A stretch of 64,000 nt of DNA from MPNP01 sp026709725 (GCA_965200805.1 OZ241384.1:1178001-1242000), one strand, 5' to 3'; counted from the first letter of the stretch, positions 27,383-37,328 are shown. Notes: generated by a model not told the origin, from the letters alone. Numbers and translations: made by a program.

Positions 27383-30300
27383 TTATCCCCGTCCCATACT
27401 GGCATAGAGTGCAGCATTGCCGCCCGCTGCGGTTGTATCAATACAGACATGGCGTTCGAGGCGGCAGCAGGGCCCCATGTCTTCCGCATTGACTGACAGC
27501 GGAATTATGGGACCATCCCGCCGGGCGAGAGCGTTGCGGGTTGCCCGGATATGTGCTGCGTCACCCCAAAGCGCGACAAGGTCAAGGTCCTGGAGCCGAA
27601 TCAGGTTCTCGGTCGGCAGAGTGCCGTCGATGGAATTCTCGCCATCTGCACCGGGGGTTACGATCAGTCTCTGGCACCCGTTCCGTCGGGCAATCTCTGC
27701 CTGCCGGTTTGCACTGTCAGGTCCCGGACCGAGACAGAGGACAGTTCCGCGGGCAAATTGCGAAAGTGTGTTGGCTTCCCCGGTTGGGCCGGGCATGGTG
27801 CATGGCGAACCAGTAACTGTTCGATATGTTTGCAGTTCAGTGAGGCAGGCCTGAACATCGGCAAAGGGGGCGATGTGTGACCCCGATGGCGTAACAGCGA
27901 CGGGTCTGTGGGGCGCGGATTGCGCGGATTGCTGGAATGCCCCGAGGTAATGTGGGCCACCTGCTTTGGGGCCAGTGCCGGAGAGGCCCTCACCTCCGAA
28001 GGGTTGTGAGCCGACCACGGCTCCGATCTGGTTTCGGTTGATGTATATGTTCCCCGCTTCCACAGAATGGGCCAGTGTTCTGGCACGATGATCGATGCGG
28101 GTGTGGGCACCAAAGGTCAATCCGTATCCGGAGCGATTGATATCATTGATGATCTGCTCCAACTGATCCTGTCTGAATCTGGCAATATGCAGGACGGGCC
28201 CGAAGATCTCCCGTTCCAGATCTCCGATACCAGCAACACGTATGACGGATGGTGCTACAAAATTTCCCCCGGGAGCCGGGAGTTCAAAAAGGAGACGTCC
28301 GGCTGCACGGGCATTGTTGACATATGCAGTGATCTCCTGCGCTGCCTCGTTATCAATCAGGGGACCGATATCGGTACTCAATGCCCAGGGATCGCTGAGG
28401 GTCAATTCGCGTATGGCCCCGTACAGCATTGCAAGGAATGCGTCGGCGACCTCTTCCTGGAGATAGAGCAGCCGCAGAGCTGAACAGCGCTGGCCGGCTG
28501 AGCGGAAGGCTGAGACAATGATATCCCTGATGGCTTGTTCCGGCAAAGCCGTGCTGTCGACAATCATGGCGTTGAGGCCACCCGTTTCGGCGACCAACCG
28601 GGGTGCGGGCATGTCACTGTTTGCAAGGGATCGATTGATCTGTCGGGCCGTTTCTGTTGAACCGGTAAAGGCAACACCGGCAACCCGTGGATGACTGACG
28701 AGTGCCTGACCGGTTCCATGTCCGGACCCTGGCAGGAGTTGAAGGGCGGTTGGGGGGACACCGCACCGGTGGAAGCACTGAATGGCGGTACCGGCAATCA
28801 GCGGCGTTTGCTCGGCGGGTTTGGCAAGGACTGCATTGCCGGCTGCCAGCGCAGCTGAACATTGGCCGACGAAAATGGCCAGGGGAAAGTTCCAGGGCGA
28901 AATACAGGCGACGATTCCAAGCGGCTTCCTGTCGGCCAGGCGCACACATTCTGCTGCATAGTAGCGAAGAAAATCAACACCTTCGCGCAATTCCGCAGTG
29001 GCGTCATCAAGTGTTTTTCCTGCCTCACGGGCCAGGAGAGCGAAGAATTCGCCGGCATCCTGCTCAAGTTGTTCCGAGACCTTGAGGAGAATGCGCGCGC
29101 GTTCCGGGGCAGGCGTTGTTTCGTGCCATGGACAGGCCTGACCGTATGCAGCGTCAACATCTTCCATGCTGGCAAGCCGGATCCGTCCAACTGTCTCCTC
29201 CGGTCGGTAGGGGTTGGTGCTGAAATGCAGCGGACCGGTGCAGGGGGTGCTTTCAGCCATGTCCCAGCTGTGATTGGCAAATGGCTCCCGTGCCCTGTTG
29301 ATGTGGGCGACCCTGAACGGGTTCTGAATGTCCCAGCCTTGCGCGTTCAGCCGACCTGCACCGAAGAGATGGGCTGGTTTGTCAATGGGGTGATCATTGG
29401 TTTTGCGAATGGCATCCAGAGTGGCAAAGGGATCGCGGGTAATGCTTGCCGCATCCTGTGAGACATCGGCTATCTGATTGACAAAGGACGAGTTGGCACC
29501 ATTCTCGAGAATCCGTCGTGCCAGATAGGGCAGAAGTTCATTGGGAGAGCCGACCGGTGCGTAGATCCGGCAGATATGCCCGTGTTCATTTTGCAGCAGT
29601 TCGTGGACCGGCTCACCCATGCCGTGGATGCGCTGGAACTCAAACGTGTCAGCCTGATCAGCGAATGCCATGATTGAGACGATGGTGTGGGCATTGTGTC
29701 CGGCAAACTGTGGATAAATCCTGTCTGTCATGCCAAGGAGCTTGCGTGCGCAACAGAGATAGGCGACATCAGTTGCGGCCTTGCGTGTGTAGACCGGAAA
29801 ATCCGGCAACCCCTCAACCTGGGCCCGCTTGATCTCCATATCCCAGTATGCTCCCTTGACCAGACGGACCATGATCCGACGATCAAGGTCGTCTGCGAGT
29901 GTATACAGCCAGTCGAGAACATGGGGTGCCGCCTTGCCATAGGCTTGAACGACGATACCGAAGCCATCCCATCCCTGCAATTCCTTGTGCCGAAGCACGC
30001 GTTCGATCACATGCAGTGACAGCTCAAGCCGATTGGCTTCTTCGGCATCAATATTCAGTCCCATATTGGCATTGCGGGCCTGCAGCGCGAGCGCAAGCAC
30101 ACGGTCACCGAGTTCCTTGATGACCCGTTCTGACTGCGTGAACTCATACCGGGGGTGCAGGGCCGACAATTTGATTGAGATGCCCGGGTTTTGCCGAAAA
30201 TCATCATGGTTGCAATGCGATACAAGGCTGCTGATCGCATGCCGGTAATCATCAAAAAACCGTTGGGCATCATCGCCTGTCAAGGCCGCTTCACCAAGCA

Positions 30301-30862
30301 TGTCAAAAGAATGTTGCGCGAGACCCTGCGGTGATTTCCTCGCACGGATCACGGACTGTTCAATCGTCGCACCATGGACAAACTGTGACGAGAGCAGCGC
30401 GACAGCGCGTTGCGTTGCCCGACGGATGGGGCCACGGACACGTTTCTGAACCCGGGATGCCAGAGGGTGGGATCCCTCTGTGCAGTGCAGAAGTGCTGCC
30501 GACATCTGGAGTGCAATTGTCATCATGTTGACCAGCAGCGAGGGTGATTGACCCCGATGGCGTGCCCAGTCTGCACCGACCAGCTTATCGTGGATCAGTG
30601 TCTCCTTCGTGGCGTGATCCGGGATACGAAAAAGTGCTTCGGCCAATCGGAGAAGGGCCACCCCTTCTTCACTGGATAGACCGTATTCGGCCAGGAGTGC
30701 ATCCAGTCCTGCAGGTCGGCGGGACTGACGGACGGCGCGGACCACCTCAGACGCTTTCAGTGCGTTCTCCGCACGCAGGGCGGAATCAGGAGCAAACGCC
30801 TCAATCAACCGATCAAGGCACTGATCCTCATCGGTCCGCATGGCCCTGTTGATGGCCATCAT
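27383..30862 (-). CDS. putA: PutA, bifunctional proline / P5C dehydrogenase
   Basis: Oxidises proline to glutamate in two linked steps. The FAD proline dehydrogenase barrel (about residues 150–450) includes ISIKLSALHPRYE, LNIDAEEANRLELSL and RLVKGAYWD. The aldehyde dehydrogenase half follows, with SPWNFPLAIFVGQ, VAETGGLNAMIVD and the catalytic Cys in SAGQRCSALRL. A C-terminal domain ending IDTTAAGGNAALYASMG is the extra domain of long PutA proteins. From ATG 30862 it has 1,159 residues; ATG 30841 is an alternative. The frame stays open to 31729, but that part is antisense to the CinA-like gene. No N-terminal ribbon-helix-helix repressor domain is seen. Confidence 0.95.
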   Translation of the reverse strand: MMAINRAMRTDEDQCLDRLIEAFAPDSALRAENALKASEVVRAVRQSRRPAGLDALLAEYGLSSEEGVALLRLAEALFRIPDHATKETLIHDKLVGADWARHRGQSPSLLVNMMTIALQMSAALLHCTEGSHPLASRVQKRVRGPIRRATQRAVALLSSQFVHGATIEQSVIRARKSPQGLAQHSFDMLGEAALTGDDAQRFFDDYRHAISSLVSHCNHDDFRQNPGISIKLSALHPRYEFTQSERVIKELGDRVLALALQARNANMGLNIDAEEANRLELSLHVIERVLRHKELQGWDGFGIVVQAYGKAAPHVLDWLYTLADDLDRRIMVRLVKGAYWDMEIKRAQVEGLPDFPVYTRKAATDVAYLCCARKLLGMTDRIYPQFAGHNAHTIVSIMAFADQADTFEFQRIHGMGEPVHELLQNEHGHICRIYAPVGSPNELLPYLARRILENGANSSFVNQIADVSQDAASITRDPFATLDAIRKTNDHPIDKPAHLFGAGRLNAQGWDIQNPFRVAHINRAREPFANHSWDMAESTPCTGPLHFSTNPYRPEETVGRIRLASMEDVDAAYGQACPWHETTPAPERARILLKVSEQLEQDAGEFFALLAREAGKTLDDATAELREGVDFLRYYAAECVRLADRKPLGIVACISPWNFPLAIFVGQCSAALAAGNAVLAKPAEQTPLIAGTAIQCFHRCGVPPTALQLLPGSGHGTGQALVSHPRVAGVAFTGSTETARQINRSLANSDMPAPRLVAETGGLNAMIVDSTALPEQAIRDIIVSAFRSAGQRCSALRLLYLQEEVADAFLAMLYGAIRELTLSDPWALSTDIGPLIDNEAAQEITAYVNNARAAGRLLFELPAPGGNFVAPSVIRVAGIGDLEREIFGPVLHIARFRQDQLEQIINDINRSGYGLTFGAHTRIDHRARTLAHSVEAGNIYINRNQIGAVVGSQPFGGEGLSGTGPKAGGPHYLGAFQQSAQSAPHRPVAVTPSGSHIAPFADVQACLTELQTYRTVTGSPCTMPGPTGEANTLSQFARGTVLCLGPGPDSANRQAEIARRNGCQRLIVTPGADGENSIDGTLPTENLIRLQDLDLVALWGDAAHIRATRNALARRDGPIIPLSVNAEDMGPCCRLERHVCIDTTAAGGNAALYASMGRG

Positions 30863-31042
30863 GTGGTCATCAAGTGTCCGGTTCAAGTGCCTATCCTCAA
30901 ACAAGAATCCCTTCTGGTCTGTAATGGGCAGACTTGCCTCAATCAATGATGACCGGCATTCATCTGGTATTTTCCGGACCGATGGGGCATGAGACCACCA
31001 TAACCGGGCATGCATGATGCATGTGATGTTCATGACAGGAAG

Positions 31043-31789
31043 ATGATGGCGAACGCAACTGCGGCAATGATTGTGATCGGCGATGAGATCCTGTCGGGAA
31101 GAACCCAGGACAAGAATATCGCCCACATTGCCACTGAACTCGGCCTGATCGGGATCGATTTCTCTGAAGCCCGGGTGATACCCGATGTTCATGAAAGGAT
31201 TGTATCGACGGTCAATCAGTTGCGCGCACGCTATGATCACGTCTTTACGTCCGGAGGCATCGGGCCAACCCATGATGACATTACGACGGATGCAGTCGCG
31301 GCAGCCTTCGGGGTCAGGGTTGTCGTCGATAGGACAGCTTTGGATATCATTACAGAACGTACGAAAAAACACGGGCTTGAAATAAATGACGCACGCCTGC
31401 GGATGGCGAGGGTTCCCGCCGGGGCCAGCCTGATCATGAACTCGGTGTCCGGGGCGCCAGGGTATCGGATTGGCAATGTGAACGTCATGGCAGGGGTTCC
31501 GGCAATCTTTCGTGACATGCTGGCCGCACGCATCGCCGAGCTGCCTGCCGGCAAACTGAGCACCAGCATCACGATTGATATTCAGTTGCCGGAAGGCTCG
31601 ATTGCCAGGGGTCTGAATATCATTGCCGGGAAGAACAGCACCGTCGCCATCGGATCCTATCCATATTACAACAGGAAGACCTATGGGGCACATGTGGTTG
31701 TCCGGGGGACTGATCGTGATGCGGTTCATGCGGCGGCATCAGCGATTGAGTCCGAATTCAAAGGAGCATCATACCGGATTGATGAGTGA
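31043..31789 (+). CDS. CinA-like molybdopterin-binding domain protein
   Basis: A 248-residue protein made of one MoCF/CinA N-terminal domain: MIVIGDEILSGRTQDKN, VTSGGIGPTHDDITTDAVA-type block (FTSGGIGPTHDDITTDAVA) and the SGAPGYRIGNVNVMAGVP strand. It lacks the CinA deamidase domain. Tandem ATGs at 31043 and 31046 follow GACAGGAAG; the second is best spaced. Function of such stand-alone proteins is unclear (nucleotide pyrophosphatase-like or molybdopterin-related). It is divergent from putA and convergent with parB. Confidence 0.85.
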   Translation: MMANATAAMIVIGDEILSGRTQDKNIAHIATELGLIGIDFSEARVIPDVHERIVSTVNQLRARYDHVFTSGGIGPTHDDITTDAVAAAFGVRVVVDRTALDIITERTKKHGLEINDARLRMARVPAGASLIMNSVSGAPGYRIGNVNVMAGVPAIFRDMLAARIAELPAGKLSTSITIDIQLPEGSIARGLNIIAGKNSTVAIGSYPYYNRKTYGAHVVVRGTDRDAVHAAASAIESEFKGASYRIDE

Positions 31790-31796
31790 TCTTCGT

Positions 31797-32654
31797 TCAG
31801 GGTTTAAGCAGGTGTTCGCAAAGCCGGTCAAATTCATCGAGTGTGCGGTAGGAGATGACAATCCGTCCGGACCCCGGCGTCCTGGCTTCCTTGATTTTCA
31901 CAGTTGTCAGGAGATTGGCAGAGAGATTGGCCTGCAAGAGCCGCGTATCGGCTGACACAGTTTCAATGCCCGTCGACTTCCGGGGCGGTTTTTTGTCCCC
32001 GGCAGCCAATTTCTCGAGCTGACGGACGCTCAAATCCTCCTTCATCGCCCTGCGGGCCAACTCAAGAGCATTTTCCCTGCCAATCAGGGTGCGGGCATGG
32101 CCGGCGGAAAGCCTGCCATTCTGGATCAGGTCAAGAATTGTTCCCGGAAGATTGAGCAGACGTACTGTATTGGCAACATGGGCCCTGGACTTGCCGACAC
32201 GTTCTGCAATTTCAGCCTGCGTGAGAGCCGATTGCTCCTGCAGATTCCGGTACGCTGTCGCCTCTTCGATCGGGTTGAGGCTGTCCCGCTGGATGTTTTC
32301 AATGAGTGCCGATTCCATGGCTTCCTGGTCCGCCATCGTTCGGACGATGACCGGGAGCGTGTCAATCCTGGCGATTTGGGCGGCCCGCCAGCGCCGTTCC
32401 CCGGCCACGATCCGGAACCTGTCGCCCGTCTCAGGATCCGGTCGAACAACCAGTGGCTGCAGGATGCCATGCGCCATGATTGACTCGGCCAACTCTTCAA
32501 GGCTCTCATTGTCAAAGTGGGTTCGTGGCTGGTGTGGATTCGGGAGAATCAGGTGGATGGGGAGAATGCGGGCATCAAGACCTGCCGTTGCCCTCTCTGT
32601 GATGTCAATCAGTGATTTAAGACCCCCGCCAAGGCTTCTCCTCTCTGTGCTCAT
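31797..32654 (-). CDS. parB: Chromosome partitioning protein ParB
   Basis: A 285-residue CTP-dependent DNA clamp that loads at parS. The N-terminal CTP-binding domain has PNPHQPRTHFD, HGILQPLVV and the box AGERRWRAAQ, followed by ALIENIQRDSLNPIEEA. The helix-turn-helix (LTQAEIAERVGKSRAHVANTVRLL) and a C-terminal dimer domain complete it. It overlaps parA by 4 bp. Two perfect parS targets lie 1.4 and 3.4 kb away. Confidence 0.96.
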   Translation of the reverse strand: MSTERRSLGGGLKSLIDITERATAGLDARILPIHLILPNPHQPRTHFDNESLEELAESIMAHGILQPLVVRPDPETGDRFRIVAGERRWRAAQIARIDTLPVIVRTMADQEAMESALIENIQRDSLNPIEEATAYRNLQEQSALTQAEIAERVGKSRAHVANTVRLLNLPGTILDLIQNGRLSAGHARTLIGRENALELARRAMKEDLSVRQLEKLAAGDKKPPRKSTGIETVSADTRLLQANLSANLLTTVKIKEARTPGSGRIVISYRTLDEFDRLCEHLLKP

Positions 32655-33454
32655 GGGCTTGACTCCTCTCTGCGATTGGATTGCCGCTCCAAAAATTCAT
32701 CTGCTAATTCCTTGTAGGCCAGACCACCGCTTGACCTTGGATCATATGCCAGCACCGGCAGCCCGTGAGAGGGTGCTTCACCCAGTCGGACGTTACGCGG
32801 TATTGCTGTCCGGTAAACCAGTTGATCAAGTTGTTCGCGAACATCCTCCTCAACTTCACGCGACAGTTTGTTGCGCCGGTCAATCATTGTGAGCAGGATC
32901 CCCTCGATCGGTAATTTCAGGCCAAGGGTTTGTCGCAATTCCCGCAATGTCAGAATCAACTGTGACAACCCTTCCAGGGCATAGAATTCGCATTGCAGTG
33001 GTACCAGAACCGCATCGACGGCAATGAGAGCATTGATTGTCAACAGTCCGAGTGATGGCGGGCAATCAATCAGAATGATGTCATAGCCTGCCACTGTTGA
33101 CATGTTTTTTTTCAAGACGGACTTCAGTCGTGCCGTTCGGTCGCGATCACGTGCCAGTTCGATATCAGCCGATGTCAGGTCAGTCGAGGAGCAGATGATC
33201 GAGAGGTTTTCATGACCCGGGGTCACGATGGCCTCCCCGAGCGGAATCGCACCCTCGAGAACATCCTTGATTGAGTGTTCACGCGCGTTGGCATGAATGC
33301 CAAGACCGGTTGAGGCATTGCCTTGCGGGTCGAGGTCGACAAGCAGGACCCGCTTGTCAGCGAGTGCCAGAGAATAACCCAGATTGATGACTGTCGTTGT
33401 CTTGCCAACACCACCTTTCTGGTTGGCGACAGCGATGATGCGGACATCAGACAT
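32651..33454 (-). CDS. parA: Chromosome partitioning ATPase ParA (Soj)
   Basis: A 267-residue deviant-Walker ATPase. It begins with IIAVANQKGGVGKTTTVINL (the signature Lys and P-loop), followed by LLVDLDPQGNASTGLG and IILIDCPPSLGLLTINAL. It drives segregation of ParB–parS complexes. It overlaps rsmG by 8 bp and parB by 4 bp, in the standard alphaproteobacterial order rsmG–parA–parB. Confidence 0.96.
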   Translation of the reverse strand: MSDVRIIAVANQKGGVGKTTTVINLGYSLALADKRVLLVDLDPQGNASTGLGIHANAREHSIKDVLEGAIPLGEAIVTPGHENLSIICSSTDLTSADIELARDRDRTARLKSVLKKNMSTVAGYDIILIDCPPSLGLLTINALIAVDAVLVPLQCEFYALEGLSQLILTLRELRQTLGLKLPIEGILLTMIDRRNKLSREVEEDVREQLDQLVYRTAIPRNVRLGEAPSHGLPVLAYDPRSSGGLAYKELADEFLERQSNRREESSP

Positions 33455-34115
33455 GAGATGCCCCGGTGATCTCAGACAGAGCCAGAATGACGCCGGAGCC
33501 CGTCCTGCTTGGATGGGATTGCATCAGGAACTGCCATGACTCCCGGGCCTGTCGGATCTCGCGATCAGCCGACCTTCCCTTCATCAGAAGGGCAACACCA
33601 TCAGGATTGAGATGCGGTGCGGCAAGGCCCAGAAGCAAATCAAGCGGTGCAACAGCACGGGCTGAAACACAGTGCGCGCCGATGGGAGCAACAGTCTCAG
33701 CCCGTTGTGGCAGGACACGGGCCCTGATGCCGGTCGCCGTGACGACCCGGCGCAGAAATTCAGCCTTGCGCCGGGTGGCTTCCAGCAGGATATATTCGGT
33801 ATCGGGAGCGAATTCTTCTCCGAGTATGGCAACGACAAGACCCGGGAATCCACCGCCTGTCCCGATATCCAGCCAGAGTCCGGGTTGAGCCGGTTGAATT
33901 TTAATCAGTTGTGCAGAATCAATAACATGCCTCTGCCAGACAGCACACAGTGTGGAAGCGGAAATCAGGTTCAGGTGATCATTCCAGTCTGTCAGAAGGT
34001 CGACAAAGATCTCCAGGCGCTGGAATGTTTCACGTGAAACACCATCCTTCAACAGGGTTCGGGCCTCCTCATTGCCGGATGACCCCGTCCCGTTCGGATT
34101 TGCCAGCGACAGCAC
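33447..34115 (-). CDS. rsmG: 16S rRNA m7G527 methyltransferase RsmG (GidB)
   Basis: A 222-residue SAM-dependent methyltransferase. The SAM motif is WLDIGTGGGFPGLVVAIL near residue 80; VSARAVAPLDLLLGLAAPHL is also typical. Its N-terminal VSRETFQRLE is encoded by a perfect parS site (34026–34041), as in many bacteria. It lies 15 bp downstream of mnmG. Confidence 0.95.
   Translation of the reverse strand: MLSLANPNGTGSSGNEEARTLLKDGVSRETFQRLEIFVDLLTDWNDHLNLISASTLCAVWQRHVIDSAQLIKIQPAQPGLWLDIGTGGGFPGLVVAILGEEFAPDTEYILLEATRRKAEFLRRVVTATGIRARVLPQRAETVAPIGAHCVSARAVAPLDLLLGLAAPHLNPDGVALLMKGRSADREIRQARESWQFLMQSHPSRTGSGVILALSEITGASHV
34026..34041. promoter_or_regulatory. parS centromere site, in rsmG
   Basis: TGTTTCACGTGAAACA, a perfect 16-bp match to the universal parS palindrome, inside the 5' part of rsmG where it encodes Val-Ser-Arg-Glu-Thr. 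It is a ParB loading site near the origin. Confidence 0.95.
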
Positions 34116-34130
34116 GACCGAATCCCGGCT

Positions 34131-36023
34131 TCAAGGATGCGATTCAGAATCGGCGGCATCACGCGCACGATTCGCTGTCGCGAGAATCAGGGCCAATGCC
34201 GATGGTGTCATTCCTTCAATCCGGCTGGCCTGCCCAAGCGTTTCGGGACGGGTCAGGGTGAGTTTGCTGCTCAGTTCACCGGAGAGTCCAGCCATGGATG
34301 TGTAATCAATCGTGCCCGGGATGATGCAGTGCTCATCACGATCAAGCAGTTCCGCTTCCTGCACTTGCCGATCAAGATAGCGCGCATAAACCGCTTCACG
34401 TTCCAACTGTGCCGCGCAGTCCAGCTCAATTTCTGACAGTTCCGGCCATATTGTGCACAGAGTCTCCATACTGACATCCGGTTGGGCCAATAAGTCAGTA
34501 CCCGTACGCGGATTGCCGTCCTGGCTGAGGTGGATTCCATAGGCAATCGCCGCATTCGGAAGCAGTGCCCGGGTCTCCAGAAGATCCCGTGCATGCGCAA
34601 GGGCATTCATCTTCTTCCGGTAACCCGTTTCCCGTTCAGACGATGCAATGCCAACCTCAATTGCCAGAGGCGTCAGGCGTTGATCTGCATTATCACAACG
34701 CAGTGACAGTCGGAACTCTGCCCGGGACGTGAACATGCGATAGGGTTCGGTGACGCCACGCGTGACGAGATCATCAATCATGACTCCGATGTAGGACTGA
34801 CTGCGCAGAAAGCGAACCGGATCAAGACCGGATGCCTTCCGCGCTGCGTTGATACCGGCAACAAGACCCTGGGCCGCTGCCTCTTCGTAGCCGGTTGTGC
34901 CATTGATCTGGCCCGCGAGGAAGAGATTCGGGATTGCCCGACACTCAAGGGACGAGGTCAGGCTCTTTGGATCCAGGTAATCATATTCGATTGCGTAGCC
35001 CGGTTGGGACATACGGGCTCGTTCGAGACCGCGAATGGTTCGGACAAACGCCGCTTGCACGGTTTCCGGCAGGGATGTGGAGATGCCATTGGGATAGACA
35101 GTCCTGTCATCCAGTCCTTCTGGCTCAAGGAAAATCTGGTGGGCGTTGCGGTCACTGAAGCGGACCACCTTGTCTTCGATGGATGGACAGTATCGCGGGC
35201 CGGTACTGTCAATCCGTCCGCCATAAATGGCTGAATGGGAAAGGTTTTCTTCAATAATGGCATGTGTTTCCGGATTTGTATGGGTGATTCCGCACGAGAC
35301 CTGCCGCATACAGGGAGCCTTGGAAAGAAACGAAAACATGACCGGGATGTCATCACCCGGTTGATCTTCGACGCTGTCCCAGTCGACCGTTGTTCCATCA
35401 AGACGTGGTGGCGTTCCTGTCTTCAGGCGGCCAAGCGGTAATTCCATGCTCTCAAGCCGTCGGGCGAGCCGAACACTGGATGTGTCGCCGACCCGTCCGG
35501 CAGGGATGGCCCTGTCGCCAATATGAATCATGCCACGCAGAAAGGTGCCGGTCGTCAGAATCACAGCAGTGCAGAAGAGAGTCCGTTGATCAGCCAGTTC
35601 AACGCCGATGACCTGCCTGTCCCTGACGACAAGATCGATGACCTCGCTTTCGACCGTTGCCAGCCCACTGGTGTCACGAATCACCGTCTGCATGGCCTCG
35701 CGATAACGCTGGCGATCAATTTGGGCACGCGGTCCCTGTACAGCGGGTCCCTTGCGACGGTTGAGCAAACGGAACTGGATTCCTGCCTGATCAGCAATGC
35801 GTGGCATGATGCCATCCATCGCATCAATTTCACGCACAAGGTGGCCTTTGCCGAGGCCACCAATGGCCGGATTGCAGGACATCTGACCGATGGCATCGCG
35901 GCGGAGTGTTACAAGCGCCGTATCGGCCCCCATACGGGCCGCAGCATGCGCTGCCTCGACACCCGCATGACCCCCGCCAACAACAATCACGTCGTAAGAG
36001 CTGTGTTTCACGTGAAACATCAT
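34131..36023 (-). CDS. mnmG: tRNA uridine-5-carboxymethylaminomethyl enzyme MnmG (GidA)
   Basis: With MnmE it modifies the wobble uridine of several tRNAs. The 630-residue FAD protein begins MMFHVKHSSYDVIVVGGGHAGVEAA (FAD motif GGGHAGVEAA). It also has MSCNPAIGGLGKGHL, ILTTGTFLRGMIHIG and RPGYAIEYDYLDP-type blocks (QPGYAIEYDYLDP). Its first codons (FHVKH) are encoded by a second perfect parS. The ATG directly follows the mnmE TAG stop. Confidence 0.96.
   Translation of the reverse strand: MMFHVKHSSYDVIVVGGGHAGVEAAHAAARMGADTALVTLRRDAIGQMSCNPAIGGLGKGHLVREIDAMDGIMPRIADQAGIQFRLLNRRKGPAVQGPRAQIDRQRYREAMQTVIRDTSGLATVESEVIDLVVRDRQVIGVELADQRTLFCTAVILTTGTFLRGMIHIGDRAIPAGRVGDTSSVRLARRLESMELPLGRLKTGTPPRLDGTTVDWDSVEDQPGDDIPVMFSFLSKAPCMRQVSCGITHTNPETHAIIEENLSHSAIYGGRIDSTGPRYCPSIEDKVVRFSDRNAHQIFLEPEGLDDRTVYPNGISTSLPETVQAAFVRTIRGLERARMSQPGYAIEYDYLDPKSLTSSLECRAIPNLFLAGQINGTTGYEEAAAQGLVAGINAARKASGLDPVRFLRSQSYIGVMIDDLVTRGVTEPYRMFTSRAEFRLSLRCDNADQRLTPLAIEVGIASSERETGYRKKMNALAHARDLLETRALLPNAAIAYGIHLSQDGNPRTGTDLLAQPDVSMETLCTIWPELSEIELDCAAQLEREAVYARYLDRQVQEAELLDRDEHCIIPGTIDYTSMAGLSGELSSKLTLTRPETLGQASRIEGMTPSALALILATANRARDAADSESHP
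36004..36019. promoter_or_regulatory. parS centromere site, at the start of mnmG
   Basis: A second perfect TGTTTCACGTGAAACA, at codons 3–7 of mnmG, 1,978 bp from the first site. Paired parS sites flanking mnmG and rsmG suit a ParABS cluster close to the origin. Confidence 0.95.
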
Positions 36024-37328
36024 CTATTTCCCGATGCAGAATCTGGAGAATATATGCCCCAATACCTGTTCGACGCCAATCCTGCCAGCCAGACCTTCGA
36101 GCACAACAATGGCTGACCGAATATGTTCGGCGGCCAATTCTCCCTGCACCGGCTCATTCTGCAGACATATGCAGGCGTCATCAAGATGGTCACGTGCATG
36201 CTCCATCGCTGCCTGATGGCGTGTGTTGGTCATTGTTGCAATCGTCGAGATCCGGGATTCAAGGATGCCGGTCATGCGTTCAAGAATTGTGTCAACACCC
36301 TGTCCAGTTTTCCCGGACACAGCCAGAGTTGTGCCCGACTGGACACAATCGGCCTTACCAACAGCGATGATATCATGCTCAAGGGGCACAACGCCGAGGT
36401 CAGGAACTGAATCCGCTTCTGTCAAAAAAAGGCGCACATCTGCCGCTTTTGCCCTTTGCAGTGCACGGTCAACTCCGATTTTTTCAACAGGATCAGTGGT
36501 GTCCCGGAGTCCGGCCATGTCAAGCAGACAGACCGGTATCCCCCTTAAATCCAGATGGATTTCCAAAACATCCCTGGTTGTTCCGGCCATTGTTGACGTG
36601 ATTGCCGCCTCCCGCCCGGCAATATAGTTGACGAGTGTTGATTTGCCGATATTGGGTGGTCCGACAACTGCGATTTCAAAACCGCTGCGAAGCCGCTCTG
36701 CACAATCGACCCCCTGGATTTCACCTGTCAGATCCCTGCGGAGTTTCGCCAGGGCTGTGAGGGACTGTTGACGGACGTCCTTCGGCAAATCCTCTTCGGA
36801 AAACTCAATCTCGGTTTCAATGAGAGCCAGGCATTCGGTCAGAACCGCATTGAGCGATGCGGCCCGATCGCCCACTGTGCCGCTGTAGACGCGCATGGCC
36901 ATCCGGCGTTGGGCCTCGGTTTCAGCTGCGATCAAATCGCCCAACCCCTCAACCTGAGCCAGATCCATGCGACCATTGTGCAGGGCGCGCAGGGTGAATT
37001 CGCCCGGATTGGCTTCACGCAGTCCATAGGCTGATGCAAGCTCTGCCACAACGGCCTGGATCGTTGCCCGCCCGCCATGCAGATGGATCTCGGCCATCGC
37101 TTCCCCGGTATAGCTTTTGCCGGGCAGGAAGCGCAGGATCAATCCATCATCAAGCTGGTCACCATCATGATTGCGGAGGATGCACCGGGTTGCCTGCCTT
37201 GGCTCCGGCAGTCTGCCTGCCAAACCGAGAAGTACAGTGTCCGTCTTCCTGCCGGACAAACGAACGATGGCAATGGCTGCCTGGCCACGGGCTGTCGCCA
37301 GAGCGTAGATCGTTTCCTCTGCTGTCAT
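36024..37328 (-). CDS. mnmE: tRNA modification GTPase MnmE (TrmE), variant G4 motif
   Basis: A 434-residue MnmE: N-terminal tetrahydrofolate-binding domain (EIHLHGGRATIQAVV, ANPGEFTLRALHNGRMDL), helical domain with an inserted G domain, and the C-terminal FCIGK motif with the catalytic Cys. G domain motifs are GPPNIGKST (G1), GTTRD (G2), DMAG in place of DTAG (G3) and VGKAD in place of NKxD (G4). The loss of the G4 Asn is unusual, because it normally selects guanine. It adjoins mnmG and follows rho by 140 bp. Confidence 0.95.
   Translation of the reverse strand: MTAEETIYALATARGQAAIAIVRLSGRKTDTVLLGLAGRLPEPRQATRCILRNHDGDQLDDGLILRFLPGKSYTGEAMAEIHLHGGRATIQAVVAELASAYGLREANPGEFTLRALHNGRMDLAQVEGLGDLIAAETEAQRRMAMRVYSGTVGDRAASLNAVLTECLALIETEIEFSEEDLPKDVRQQSLTALAKLRRDLTGEIQGVDCAERLRSGFEIAVVGPPNIGKSTLVNYIAGREAAITSTMAGTTRDVLEIHLDLRGIPVCLLDMAGLRDTTDPVEKIGVDRALQRAKAADVRLFLTEADSVPDLGVVPLEHDIIAVGKADCVQSGTTLAVSGKTGQGVDTILERMTGILESRISTIATMTNTRHQAAMEHARDHLDDACICLQNEPVQGELAAEHIRSAIVVLEGLAGRIGVEQVLGHIFSRFCIGK

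Noticed and set aside
30863..31729. N-terminal extension of PutA to 1,448 residues
   Set aside because: This part is antisense to the CinA-like gene and does not resemble any PutA domain.
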